From: Formosa sp030427735
Lineage (GTDB): Bacteria > Bacteroidota > Bacteroidia > Flavobacteriales > Flavobacteriaceae
Direction: 5' to 3'
Assembly (NCBI RefSeq): GCF_051200825.1
Contig: NZ_CP195158.1
Location: 3,782,001-3,846,000, forward strand
Length of the DNA: 64,000 nt
The notes beneath the pieces were generated by a model. That model saw only the letters and a list, made by a program, of their open reading frames with translations. It did no database searches and had not been told where the DNA came from. Below, piece by piece: positions 16,511-26,100 of this stretch (position 1 is the stretch's first letter; every line of letters starts with the position of its first letter). Both the position numbers and the translations under genes were made by a program.

Positions 16511-18883
16511 TTAAAATTTAAAGTTATACGTTACCGAAGGTACAATACCAAAAATGGCAGTTCGTGTGGCTTCATTTACACCCGTTTCTAAGTTTTGCCC
16601 AAACGAAATAGATGCGGCATTTTTGCGATTATAAACATTATAAATACTAAATACCCACTCGCCTTTCCAACGGGCATTTGGTTTGTAATTTGGCTTAAAT
16701 GTCGCCGCCAAATCTAATCGGTTGTAAGATGGTAATCTATCGGCATTACGGCTTCCATAATTAGCTACAGATAAACCTTCGTACTCGTATTGCCCAACAG
16801 GATAAGTAACTGGTCGGCCTGTTTGAAAAATAAAGTTACCGCTAAAACTCCATTTTTCAGTCAGTTTATAACTTCCCGTAAGCGAAACATCATGAGTTCT
16901 GTCGTAAGGTGTATAATACCATTCGCCTTTATTTATACCTGGTCCACCAGCCTTTCCCCCTGGGGTTTTTTGTTCAGATTTAGAAATGGTATATGCTAAC
17001 CAACCTGTAAATTTTCCTTTGTTTTTGCGCAGCAACAATTCCAGTCCGTAAGCTCGGGATTCGCCTTCTAAAATCTGGGTTTCTATATTATTATTGGCTA
17101 TTAAATCGGATCCATCTATATAATCTATTCGGTTATCTACAGTTTTATAATAGGCTTCTGTTTCTACAGAAAACATACCGTTTTGTAACTCTTTAAAGTA
17201 ACCCACAGAATATTGATTGGCCATTTGTGGATTTACAAAAGGGCCACTTGGTGTCCATACATCCAATGGCGTGGCATTAGCGGTATTAGAAAGCAAACTT
17301 AAATATTGTGCAATTCTAGAAAATCCTAATTTTACCGAAGCAGTTTCGTTAAGTTGATAGGCTAATCCTAATCGGGGTTCGAAATTCGAAAAATCGGCAA
17401 TGGTTTCGCCTTTATCGTAATCAATTTCACCAGTCATTATACCTTCTTCATAAATACCTAAGGCTTCGTTATACACTACAGGCTGATTGTTTAGATATGT
17501 TGCTATAGGCTGGCCGCCCAAACGTTTAAACATACTAAATCGCAAACCCAATTGTACATTCAATTTCTCCGAGAATTTATGTTCGGCATTAACATATAAA
17601 CCGCCTTCTAACGCTCTTTTTTTATCTAATATATCTTCGTTAATAGAGGAGTCTTCATCGACTGGTCTTACTTCGCCTGGATTAAAATTATAGGTAATGG
17701 CACTAGCTCCAAAATCTATTGTGGTTTTATTGTTTAAATAGTATTTAAAATCGTATTTAACATTAAAGTTTTTAATACTAGAGGTCCAATCTAGGCCTAC
17801 AAAATTTAGCTCTAAACCGTAATCGTAGTCGCCATAAATAAACGATAAATTAGAAAACAACTTATCGTTAAACACGTGGTTCCAACGCAAATTTAATGTA
17901 CTGTTTCCGTAAGCATTTTTAAAAGCATCGTCGAAATTTAAAATATCTCTACCAAAATATCCTGAAAGGTACAGCCTGTTATTTTGATTGATTTCGTAAT
18001 TACCCTTTACATTAAAATCGTAGAAAAAAGCAGTATTATCTTGGTCTGCTAATTTTAAAAATAAATGGGCGTAAGACGATCGGCCAGCAACAATAAAAGA
18101 CCCTTTATTTTTTAATATTGGCCCCTCTGCCGCCAATCTGCTGGATATTAAACCAATACCACCTGTTAAATTGAAATTTTTACTATTACCATCTTTTTGA
18201 CGAATATCTAAAACCGAAGAAACACGACCACCATAATTGGCTGGAATATTCCCTTTATACAATTTCATATCTTTAACAACATCGGCATTAAACACCGAAA
18301 AGAATCCAAACAAATGCGATTCGTTAAAAATGATAGCCTCGTCTAATAACACCAAATTCTGATCTGTTGCACCACCACGCACATTAAACCCATTAGACCC
18401 CTCGCCATTATTGGTAACACCAGGCAATAATTGAATGGATTTTACAACATCTACCTCGCCTAAAACAGCAGGTATTTGTTTTATTGTAGCACTTTTTATT
18501 ACGGCGACACTCATTTGTGGATCTCTAATATTTGCTTTTTCGGTTTCTTCGGCAGTAATAACCACTTCATCTAAGGTTGTGGTATCTTCCTGAAGCTCGA
18601 ATGATATGCTTTGATTTTTATCTAAAACAATTTCCTTTTTAATAGTAACATATCCCAAATACGAAACCACTAAGGTATAATTTCCTTTTGGAGCTGTAAG
18701 CGAATAAAAACCGTATGTGTTTGTTATACCACCAGCAGAAGTGTTTTCCAAAAAAACAGACGCCCCAAATACCGACTTACCATTAGCAAAATCGCTAATC
18801 GTTCCACTAACCGTAAATGTTTCTTGAGCGTAGGTATAGCAGCTAATTATTAAAAATAAATAAAAACTTAATTGAAATTTCAT
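16511..18883 (-). CDS. TonB-dependent receptor with N-terminal carboxypeptidase-regulatory-like domain
   Basis: Outer-membrane receptor of 790 aa. I chose the ATG at 18883 because it begins a good signal peptide (MKFQLSFYLFLIISCYTYAQ); the open frame extends 13 codons further without one. After the signal comes a CarboxypepD-reg-like domain (about 21-105), then the plug with QLLPGVTNNGEGSNGFNVRG and LLDEAIIFNE, and a large beta-barrel ending with an aromatic residue (YNFKF). It takes up an unknown ligand with energy from TonB. It pairs with the downstream DUF4249 lipoprotein and is not a SusC/SusD pair. Confidence 0.93.
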   Translation of the reverse strand: MKFQLSFYLFLIISCYTYAQETFTVSGTISDFANGKSVFGASVFLENTSAGGITNTYGFYSLTAPKGNYTLVVSYLGYVTIKKEIVLDKNQSISFELQEDTTTLDEVVITAEETEKANIRDPQMSVAVIKSATIKQIPAVLGEVDVVKSIQLLPGVTNNGEGSNGFNVRGGATDQNLVLLDEAIIFNESHLFGFFSVFNADVVKDMKLYKGNIPANYGGRVSSVLDIRQKDGNSKNFNLTGGIGLISSRLAAEGPILKNKGSFIVAGRSSYAHLFLKLADQDNTAFFYDFNVKGNYEINQNNRLYLSGYFGRDILNFDDAFKNAYGNSTLNLRWNHVFNDKLFSNLSFIYGDYDYGLELNFVGLDWTSSIKNFNVKYDFKYYLNNKTTIDFGASAITYNFNPGEVRPVDEDSSINEDILDKKRALEGGLYVNAEHKFSEKLNVQLGLRFSMFKRLGGQPIATYLNNQPVVYNEALGIYEEGIMTGEIDYDKGETIADFSNFEPRLGLAYQLNETASVKLGFSRIAQYLSLLSNTANATPLDVWTPSGPFVNPQMANQYSVGYFKELQNGMFSVETEAYYKTVDNRIDYIDGSDLIANNNIETQILEGESRAYGLELLLRKNKGKFTGWLAYTISKSEQKTPGGKAGGPGINKGEWYYTPYDRTHDVSLTGSYKLTEKWSFSGNFIFQTGRPVTYPVGQYEYEGLSVANYGSRNADRLPSYNRLDLAATFKPNYKPNARWKGEWVFSIYNVYNRKNAASISFGQNLETGVNEATRTAIFGIVPSVTYNFKF

Positions 18884-19025
18884 AGCGTGTTTTAAAGATT
18901 GAACGGGTACAAAGCAAAGCAATTTTGCAATGAAAATAAGACTAAATATGTGCTTTTGAAATAAATTATTTTAAACATAATCTTATAACTACATTTTATA
19001 ACAATTATTTTCTGAGCATAAAAAA

Positions 19026-19050
19026 AGCCAAACACATTTAATGTTTGGCT
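19026..19050 (-). terminator. Terminator after the OmpH-like gene
   Basis: 9-bp stem AGCCAAACA/TGTTTGGCT with a seven-base loop, followed on the minus strand by a run of seven T. It lies 24 bases beyond the OmpH-like stop codon. Confidence 0.88.
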
Positions 19051-19073
19051 GTAATACGACTGTTTAAAACATT

Positions 19074-19586
19074 CTATTTTTTATAAGAATCGTTAAGGGC
19101 TTTTATTAAAGTCTCAGTTAAGTCTTCTGAGTCCTTACCATACATAACACTTCCAGCTTCGTTACTTCCTAAAATGAAATCGTAATTATTAGATTCCCCA
19201 TAATTTTTTACGAATTTTCTTACTTTTGAAATCAAAGAATCTATTTCTTTTTGACTTTCCGATGCAATTTGTTGTTCTGTCATCTGAATTTGTTGCTGAA
19301 TCATTTGTTGCTTTCTACCTAATTCTTGATAACGTTGTTGCGCTTTATCTTGAGACATAGAACTTGCTTGCTGTTGAAATTCCTGATACTCGGCTTGAAA
19401 TGATTGAGCCAAACTATCCGTAAGCTTACTTGAAGCTTCTATTTGCGATTTGTATTTAGATTCAACATCTATTTTTTCCTGATATTCGTTTACTAATTTA
19501 GAATTATCTACAAATCCAATTTTTTGAGATTGCTGGCAAGACGCTAAAGTCATTAATGTAACGACTAAAATTGATATTTTTTTCAT
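19074..19586 (-). CDS. OmpH/Skp-like periplasmic chaperone with lipoprotein signal
   Basis: 170-aa protein of the OmpH (Skp) family. The start of the mature part KIGFVDNSKLVNEY is followed by a long, glutamine-rich helical region (about 40-125) like Skp's coiled tentacles. The C-terminus YDFILGSNEAGSVMYGKDSEDLTETLI is typical. Unlike classical Skp it carries a lipobox LASC (Cys17), so it should be membrane-tethered. Likely role: chaperone for outer-membrane or exported proteins. Single gene with its own -7 box and terminator. Confidence 0.88.
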   Translation of the reverse strand: MKKISILVVTLMTLASCQQSQKIGFVDNSKLVNEYQEKIDVESKYKSQIEASSKLTDSLAQSFQAEYQEFQQQASSMSQDKAQQRYQELGRKQQMIQQQIQMTEQQIASESQKEIDSLISKVRKFVKNYGESNNYDFILGSNEAGSVMYGKDSEDLTETLIKALNDSYKK

Positions 19587-19613
19587 CGGGTTATTAAAAT
19601 TTATTTATCAGAA

Positions 19614-19621
19614 CAAAAATA
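19614..19621 (-). promoter_or_regulatory. -7 promoter box for the OmpH-like gene
   Basis: TATTTTTG on the minus strand fits TAnnTTTG, 27 bases upstream of the ATG at 19586. Confidence 0.45.
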
Positions 19622-19817
19622 GAAAAGTAATAACGATAACATCTGCTTTGCATGTTAAAACCCTAGTATTAGATAAATTGATACTAAAAAAACAATTAAT
19701 AAATAATATTGATTAAAAATGAAGTAAAATAAAGCGTTTTAAGCGGTTTTTAAAAAACACACTACACTTTACCTGTTTTCGAACATTCGATAGCTTATTA
19801 CGCTTAAAAATGAGTTT

Positions 19818-20681
19818 TTACGCTTTTTTAACCATATAAATCAACGACGAGTACTCTCCAGAACGTTTTGCCTTCATATTAGATAGCATTCCTATTCTAA
19901 AAGCATTAAACACATTCATTTTTCCTGTTTTATATTTTTCGGAAAGTAGGCTTACATAAAACGCATCAAAAAACATGGGTAATGTTTTTTCAACTAATAA
20001 TTGTTGTTGTTCCAATAATTGAGATAAACCTTTTTTTGAAAAATGCCATAAATGTCTAGGTACATCGTATGCTGCCCAAAATGCTTTATAGTAATTGGCA
20101 TCGTAACTTTTATAATTTGGAACAGCTATTATTAACTTGCCATTAGGTTTTAATAAAGAAGTATAAAATGTAATTTGTTCTTCTAAATCAGGTAAGTGTT
20201 CTAAAACATGCCAAAGTGTTACAACATCAAAAGAAGAGATTTTTAACGTTTCAGTTTCATTGGCATTTAAAACAGATTGATTGTTTTTTAATTTTTGCTG
20301 CGCCAATTTTCGGGCAGCATCGTTAGGTTCTACTCCGCGAACCGACCATCCATTTTTTTGGGCCAAGGCTAAAAAATCACCTGTACCACACCCTACATCT
20401 AAAACCGATTTTTCTTCGGAAGCATAACTATTAATTAATTTCAATTTGTTTTGCAACGCCACACTTTTAACCGCATGATAAACGCGTTCGAACACATTTC
20501 GTTTACCATCGGTATGCGAAATATAATCTTCGCTTTTATAATATTGCCCTAACTCCTCCCCTTTTGGTTGTGGTGTTGTAATTAAAATATCGAAATCTGT
20601 TGCTCGCTTTAATTCAAATTTCTCTCCAGAAACGGAAAAATCTTCACAGTGTAGTACTGTAGTTTTTTGGGGAATAATCAT
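19818..20681 (-). CDS. Class I SAM-dependent methyltransferase
   Basis: 287-aa cytosolic protein. The SAM-binding motif I is VLDVGCGTGDFLALA (about 93-107), with the acidic motif GVEPND after it and FDVVTLWHVLEHLPDLE as post-motif. The N-terminus (TVLHCEDFSVSGEKFEL) resembles the leading part of methyltransferases that act on sugars or lipids, but the substrate cannot be told. It lies downstream of mnmG on the same strand with about 100 bases between that include a parS-like palindrome. Confidence 0.88.
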   Translation of the reverse strand: MIIPQKTTVLHCEDFSVSGEKFELKRATDFDILITTPQPKGEELGQYYKSEDYISHTDGKRNVFERVYHAVKSVALQNKLKLINSYASEEKSVLDVGCGTGDFLALAQKNGWSVRGVEPNDAARKLAQQKLKNNQSVLNANETETLKISSFDVVTLWHVLEHLPDLEEQITFYTSLLKPNGKLIIAVPNYKSYDANYYKAFWAAYDVPRHLWHFSKKGLSQLLEQQQLLVEKTLPMFFDAFYVSLLSEKYKTGKMNVFNAFRIGMLSNMKAKRSGEYSSLIYMVKKA

Positions 20682-20753
20682 AAACTTTAATAAAGGATTG
20701 AAATTGTTTAGAGATGCTTTTACTCCTGTTAAACAATAAAAATAGGATAAACT

Positions 20754-20785
20754 ATTTTAGGTGTTCCACGTGGAACACCTAAAAT
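20754..20785. promoter_or_regulatory. parS-like centromere site 1 in a 32-bp perfect palindrome
   Basis: The core TGTTCCACGTGGAACA (20762-20777) is a perfect 16-bp palindrome and matches the broadly conserved ParB-binding parS pattern (TGTTTCACGTGAAACA in Bacillus; CACGTG centre kept). The symmetry extends without a mismatch to 32 bp and just touches the mnmG stop codon. There is no T-run after it on the minus strand, which argues against a simple terminator, though it could fold in the mRNA. The same core occurs again at 22680-22695. No parA or parB gene is in the window. Confidence 0.8.
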
Positions 20786-22656
20786 TATCTGCCCATATAA
20801 ACAAGTAAAACAGAAATATCGTTAGGAGAAACACCACTAATTCGTGATGCTTGAGAAATAGTTGTAGGCTGGATTTTCTTTAATTTTTCGCGAGCTTCAA
20901 AACTCATAGATTTAATTTTAGAATAATCGTAATTAGCTGGAATTTTAATATCTTCTAATCTTGATAACTTATCGGCATTGTTTTTTTCCTTTTCGATATA
21001 ACCAGAATATTTAACTTGAATTTCGGCTTGCTCGATAATCTCACGATCTAAATCATGTTCTACAATAAAATTTTCTATTTCTTCAATTTGTCTAACATCG
21101 GACATATCGATATTTGGTCGCGCAAAAATTTTAAACAATTTACCAGATTGATTTACTAAAGCAGACTCTTTAGATTCTAAAATAGGATTTACAACCTCAG
21201 GTTTAACGCTTGTATCCTTAAAAAATTGTACAAATTCATCGGCTTTAGTTTGCTTTTCTTCCATGCGTTTAAGACGCTTTTCTGTAGCCAAACCAATTGC
21301 ATAACCTTTAGGCGTTAATCTAAAATCGGCATTATCCTGTCTAAGTAACGTTCTATATTCTGCTCTTGAAGTAAACATTCTATAAGGTTCTTCTGTACCT
21401 TTAGTAATTAAATCGTCTATTAAAACACCTATGTAAGCTTCACTACGTTTTAATATAAATTCATCTTTCTCCTGAACTTTCAAACTGGCATTAATACCAG
21501 CCATCAATCCTTGCGAAGCTGCCTCTTCATACCCTGTAGTTCCATTAATCTGACCTGCGAAATATAAGCCATTAATCAACTTTGTTTCTAACGTATGTTT
21601 AAGTTGCGTTGGCGGAAAATAATCGTATTCTATAGCATAACCCGGACGGAAAAATTTCACGTTTTCGAATCCAACCACAGAGCGTAAAGCTTTAAATTGA
21701 ACATCTTCTGGAAGTGAAGTAGAAAAACCATTAACATAAACTTCGCAGGTATTCCATCCTTCAGGCTCTATAAACAACTGATGACGATCTTTATCTGCAA
21801 AGCGATTAATTTTATCCTCGATAGAAGGACAGTATCTTGGTCCTAAACTTTTAATTCTTCCGTTAAACATAGGCGAACGATCGAAGCCTTCACGCAACAA
21901 ATCATGTACCAATGTGCTCGTATACGTCATATAACAAGACCGTTGTTTTATTAGCGGCTTGGTAACATCAGAATAAGAGAATTTCTCTGGCTGTTCATCA
22001 CCAGGTTGTTCTATCATTTTAGAATAATCTAGGGAGCGACCATCCACTCTAGGCGGTGTTCCCGTTTTCATTCTACCAGACGTAAATCCTAAATCAACTA
22101 ACTGTTCTGTTATACCAGTTGCAGCGCGTTCACCAGCTCTACCTCCACCAAAATTCTTATCTCCTATATGTATTAATCCGTTTAAAAAAGTTCCATTAGT
22201 AAGTACGACTGACTTGCAACGCACTTCAATTCCAAGTGAGGTTTTAACACCTACAACACGATCACCTTCTATAATTAAACCAGAAACCATGTCCTGATAA
22301 AAATCTAAATTAGGAGTTTGCTCAAGCATTAAACGCCAATCTTCAGCAAAGCGCATTCTGTCGCTCTGCACCCTCGGACTCCACATTGCTGGTCCTTTAG
22401 ATTTATTAAGCATTTTAAACTGGATAGCAGAAGTATCGCTAACAATACCACTATATCCCCCTAAAGCATCTATTTCTCGAACGATTTGTCCTTTGGCAAT
22501 TCCACCCATAGCAGGATTACAAGACATTTGCGCAATGTTTTGCAAATTCATAGTAATAAGCAAGGTGCTACTACCCATGTTTGCAGCAGCAGCCGCAGCC
22601 TCACTACCAGCATGACCAGCTCCTACAACAATAACATCATACTCTCTATCGAACAT
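20785..22656 (-). CDS. mnmG: tRNA uridine-5-carboxymethylaminomethyl(34) synthesis enzyme MnmG
   Basis: 623-aa FAD-dependent enzyme which, with MnmE, installs the 5-carboxymethylaminomethyl group on wobble U34 of several tRNAs. It has the N-terminal FAD loop VVGAGHAGSEAA (GAGHAG at 12-17), CNPAMGGIAKGQIVREIDALGG, GTPPRVDGR, GPRYCPSIEDK and the C-terminal helical domain with QPTTISQASRISGVSPNDISVLL. Full length. Both flanks carry an identical parS-like palindrome. mnmE is not in the window. Confidence 0.98.
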   Translation of the reverse strand: MFDREYDVIVVGAGHAGSEAAAAAANMGSSTLLITMNLQNIAQMSCNPAMGGIAKGQIVREIDALGGYSGIVSDTSAIQFKMLNKSKGPAMWSPRVQSDRMRFAEDWRLMLEQTPNLDFYQDMVSGLIIEGDRVVGVKTSLGIEVRCKSVVLTNGTFLNGLIHIGDKNFGGGRAGERAATGITEQLVDLGFTSGRMKTGTPPRVDGRSLDYSKMIEQPGDEQPEKFSYSDVTKPLIKQRSCYMTYTSTLVHDLLREGFDRSPMFNGRIKSLGPRYCPSIEDKINRFADKDRHQLFIEPEGWNTCEVYVNGFSTSLPEDVQFKALRSVVGFENVKFFRPGYAIEYDYFPPTQLKHTLETKLINGLYFAGQINGTTGYEEAASQGLMAGINASLKVQEKDEFILKRSEAYIGVLIDDLITKGTEEPYRMFTSRAEYRTLLRQDNADFRLTPKGYAIGLATEKRLKRMEEKQTKADEFVQFFKDTSVKPEVVNPILESKESALVNQSGKLFKIFARPNIDMSDVRQIEEIENFIVEHDLDREIIEQAEIQVKYSGYIEKEKNNADKLSRLEDIKIPANYDYSKIKSMSFEAREKLKKIQPTTISQASRISGVSPNDISVLLVYMGR

Positions 22657-22679
22657 ACATATATATTTTAAATTGTAAT

Positions 22680-22695
22680 TGTTCCACGTGGAACA
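22680..22695. promoter_or_regulatory. parS-like centromere site 2
   Basis: TGTTCCACGTGGAACA, a perfect 16-bp palindrome identical to the core at 20762-20777, lies between ybeY and mnmG, 24 bases upstream of the mnmG start. The symmetry stops at the 16-bp core. Two exact copies 1.9 kb apart in short intergenic gaps are very unlikely by chance. Confidence 0.82.
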
Positions 22696-22708
22696 TCTCT
22701 AATTTTCT

Positions 22709-23116
22709 TTACAGTTTACTTAAGTAATAATCCTCTTTACTGCGCATAAGTTTAGCCTCAGAATCGGTTTTATCTTTATAACCACAGTAATGCAAAATAC
22801 CATGGATGATAACACGGTGTAATTCATTTTCTAAAACAGTATTAAAATCAACAGCGTTATCTTGAACACGTTCTATGGAAATGTAAATATCACCATGTAG
22901 TTGCTTTCCTACTGAATAATCGAAACTAATTATGTCTGTCAACGTGTCGTGATTAAGGAATTCTACATTCAATTTATGAAGATATTCGTCGTCACAAAAT
23001 ATATAATTTATATCGCCTTCAGAACATTCCTCTTCTTCAATGGTAGCCGAAATCCATGTTGTTAATTCGGCTTCATTATCTATTATGAAGTCGGTTTCGT
23101 AATTAAAAACTATCAT
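22709..23116 (-). CDS. ybeY: Endoribonuclease YbeY (rRNA maturation)
   Basis: 135-aa metallo-RNase needed for 16S rRNA 3' processing and ribosome quality control. The signature RVIIHGILHYCGYKDKT is present. The canonical motif is HGxLHLxGYDH; here the third zinc-ligand position is Asp (YKD) instead of His. From memory this is common in Bacteroidetes, so it is probably still active. It overlaps the DUF4175 stop by one base (TAATG), so it is coupled to that gene, and lies upstream of mnmG. Confidence 0.93.
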   Translation of the reverse strand: MIVFNYETDFIIDNEAELTTWISATIEEEECSEGDINYIFCDDEYLHKLNVEFLNHDTLTDIISFDYSVGKQLHGDIYISIERVQDNAVDFNTVLENELHRVIIHGILHYCGYKDKTDSEAKLMRSKEDYYLSKL

Positions 23117-26100
23117 TATTGATTATTAAAATACTGTTGAACCTTAAGTTTAAATAATTGCTGCAAAGGTATAACTTGTCTATTTAATATTTCAGTAGTA
23201 TTAAAATATTGTTTAGCATCGGGTATTTTACTGTTGGTTATGTTTTGAAATTGTTGTTGATTAGTTTCAGATTCACGTTTTGTATCTTGATTCTGTTTAA
23301 AAGTTGCATCTTCCAATTTCAAAAGTTGATGCTCAAAATGAATCATTTTTTCCATGGTCTCTTTAGTGATGCCATTATTAATTAAATCCATTTCGATATT
23401 CTCCATTTGGCGAATCAAACTACGCTCTTGAGTATTTAAACCAGATTGTTTTAGTTGATTCTCTAATTGAAAACGCAGCTCTTGTTGCTTCTGATAAATT
23501 TGATACAATTCGCCATTTAAGCCTTCAGAACCTTGCCCTTTACTCTCACTTTGTTTACCAGAAGCATTAGGTTTATTACCAGATTGTTGGCCTTGCTCTT
23601 TCCCTTCAGATTCGCCTTGACCTTCTCCTTGTTGTTTTTGTAAGCCCTTTTGCATTTGTTTATTAAGTTCTTGCTGACTCATGATAATATCTTGTAATTG
23701 GCCTTCACCTTGGCTTTGTTTATTTTTAGATCCTTTCCCAGAAGATGAAGAAGAGGCATTAAGTTGATCTTCCATATTATCTAAAATATTACTCAACATA
23801 TCGGCTAAAGTATTTGCTGCGGTAAACGCATACTGCTGAGACGACACACCTTGATAAATTCTATTTTCAGAAAATTCATCTAAAGATTTATCAATATTAT
23901 AATACACATTAGAAATTTCTGTATTTACCTGTTCGGACAACATAGGCTGACGTAAGGATAAAGCAAATAAACTATCGTCTACATGCTCGAAATAAGCACG
24001 CAAATCGTGCTGTTTACGCAAATACGAAGCGTATTTATTATGATTAACTTGAATACGTTTAAAATCATTCATAAGGGCTTCTTCATCGAACGAAAACAAC
24101 AGTACGTTATCTAAAATTTGTCGTAACATTTCGGCATCTTCTTCTAATTGTTCACCTGAATCCATTTGCATAGCCGATTGCATTTGCTGGCTCATTTGTT
24201 TCATTTTTTGGCCTGCTTGTTTTTGTTTTTGCTTCGCTTTACTTTTTTGAGTATCCTGATTAGAATTCAATTCTTGCTTCTCGGATTGTTCTAATTGAGA
24301 TTTTGCATCTTGTTGATGCGATTTAACATCTTCCTCTCCTACTTCATCACGCGGTAAATCCATAGGTTTTTTTAAATCCTTATTATCTTTCGCCAAAGAA
24401 TCTAATTGCTTGGTAATATCTTCAAAACGCTTATTTAAGTCCTCTTGCTTTTTAGATGTATTGTCGTCATTCTCTTCTGAAAGTTTCAATTGGTCGTTTG
24501 CCAATTGATCGATATCCTCTTGCAATTTTTCCATCTTTTTAGCTACGTAAAATCGTTTGGTTAATTCTAATAATTGTTCTAAACTGCGTTTCTGATTTTT
24601 ATTTTGTTTAGATAACTGATCTAGCTTTCGGTTAAGATCATCATTATTAATTTTATCTTGAAGCTCTTCTAATTCCTGAAGCAATTTCTCGTCTTGCTTT
24701 AATTGTTCTTCGTGTTCTTTAAGACGTTTATTTAATTCATCTTTTGATGCATCTTGCTCTTGATTATTTTTTTGAAATTCTTCTAAATTATCTTGAAACG
24801 ACTTATTAAAACGTTTCATTAATTGCTCTTGCTGTTTTTGATTTTGGATGATATTCTCTAATTTCTTTTTATCACTAAAATTTAAACGCTGATTGGCTTT
24901 ATGCGATTGATTTAATTCCTGCAATTGCTTTTCGTTTTTTTCGAAAGTTTCTAGAGAATTGCTTAAATTATTTATCGATTCCTGTTGTTGCTGTAATTGT
25001 TTATTTTCCTGTTCCGATGCTGTTGACTGACGGTAATAAAACGTTTCGCTTTTTGTGCGTTTGTAGCCATGTAAAACATCGTTATCAAAAACTTCATAAT
25101 GCAAACTGTAAGCGGTACCAGGTTCTAATGTCAATTGGTCAGGAAAAGCACTTATAAACTCATCGACATTAGATTTAGATACTGGCATTTCGATATACTG
25201 AACACCCTTAACATCATCGGTTTTATAATACGCCAGTCTCAATTTATGCAAACCATAATCATCGCTTAATTGACCACGAAAATACATGGTCGATAAATCT
25301 ACTGTATCTTTAACCATTTCTACCTTCATCTCGGGGTAATCATCTTTAACAACTTCCAGAGAAAAATTTAACTCTTCGTAATTTTTAAGCCTAGTGTTGC
25401 TCGTACTTAGACTATAGTTTAGTGTTTCGTGTAAAGTTTTTGAAGCTTCAAAAGTATTTCCTTGTTTTTTAAACACTACGGTATCGTTAGCAAATAATTG
25501 AACTTGATTGGTCGATTTAGTATTCAAAATCCAACTGACCTTCGTGCCTTCAGGAATAATAGCATTGCCAGAGCTTTTTAAAACCTCATCTTGTTTTTGA
25601 GTATAAGCTGGATAATCTAAAACCATATCAAAACCTATAAGTTTTGGGACTTCTACAAGTTGTAATGTATAAGGTTTAGATGAAACTCCGTTAGCCTGTA
25701 ACTGAAAGGAAATATCTTGTTTAGGGCGACTAAATACATATTCGAAACCACCAAGTTCAGATGGAGTTAATAAGTAAGTTTCGTTATTAAAATGTATTTC
25801 TGCTTGTTCTGGAACCACATTACCAACTGTTTTTACTAATAACTTAAAATCGGTATTTTCTAAGGTTTGTAAACTATCGTTAATTACAAAAAACTGAAAA
25901 GGAGCTGGTGGTTCGTAGGCCGTTCTATAATCTACAACACGTTTGTAACTATCTGTAAACCAATTCATTTTACCTAATACAATGGCTAAAAAAATAATAA
26001 AAACTGGTATGCAAGCATATTTTAAATACTTAACATTATGTCTAAAATTTATAGCAAGTTTAAAGGGAATTGGCGATAACTCCAGAGATTTCTGATCGAT

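Noticed and set aside
17873..17878. CACGTG inside the TonB receptor gene as a parS site
   Set aside because: Only the six-base core fits; the arms mismatch at most positions.
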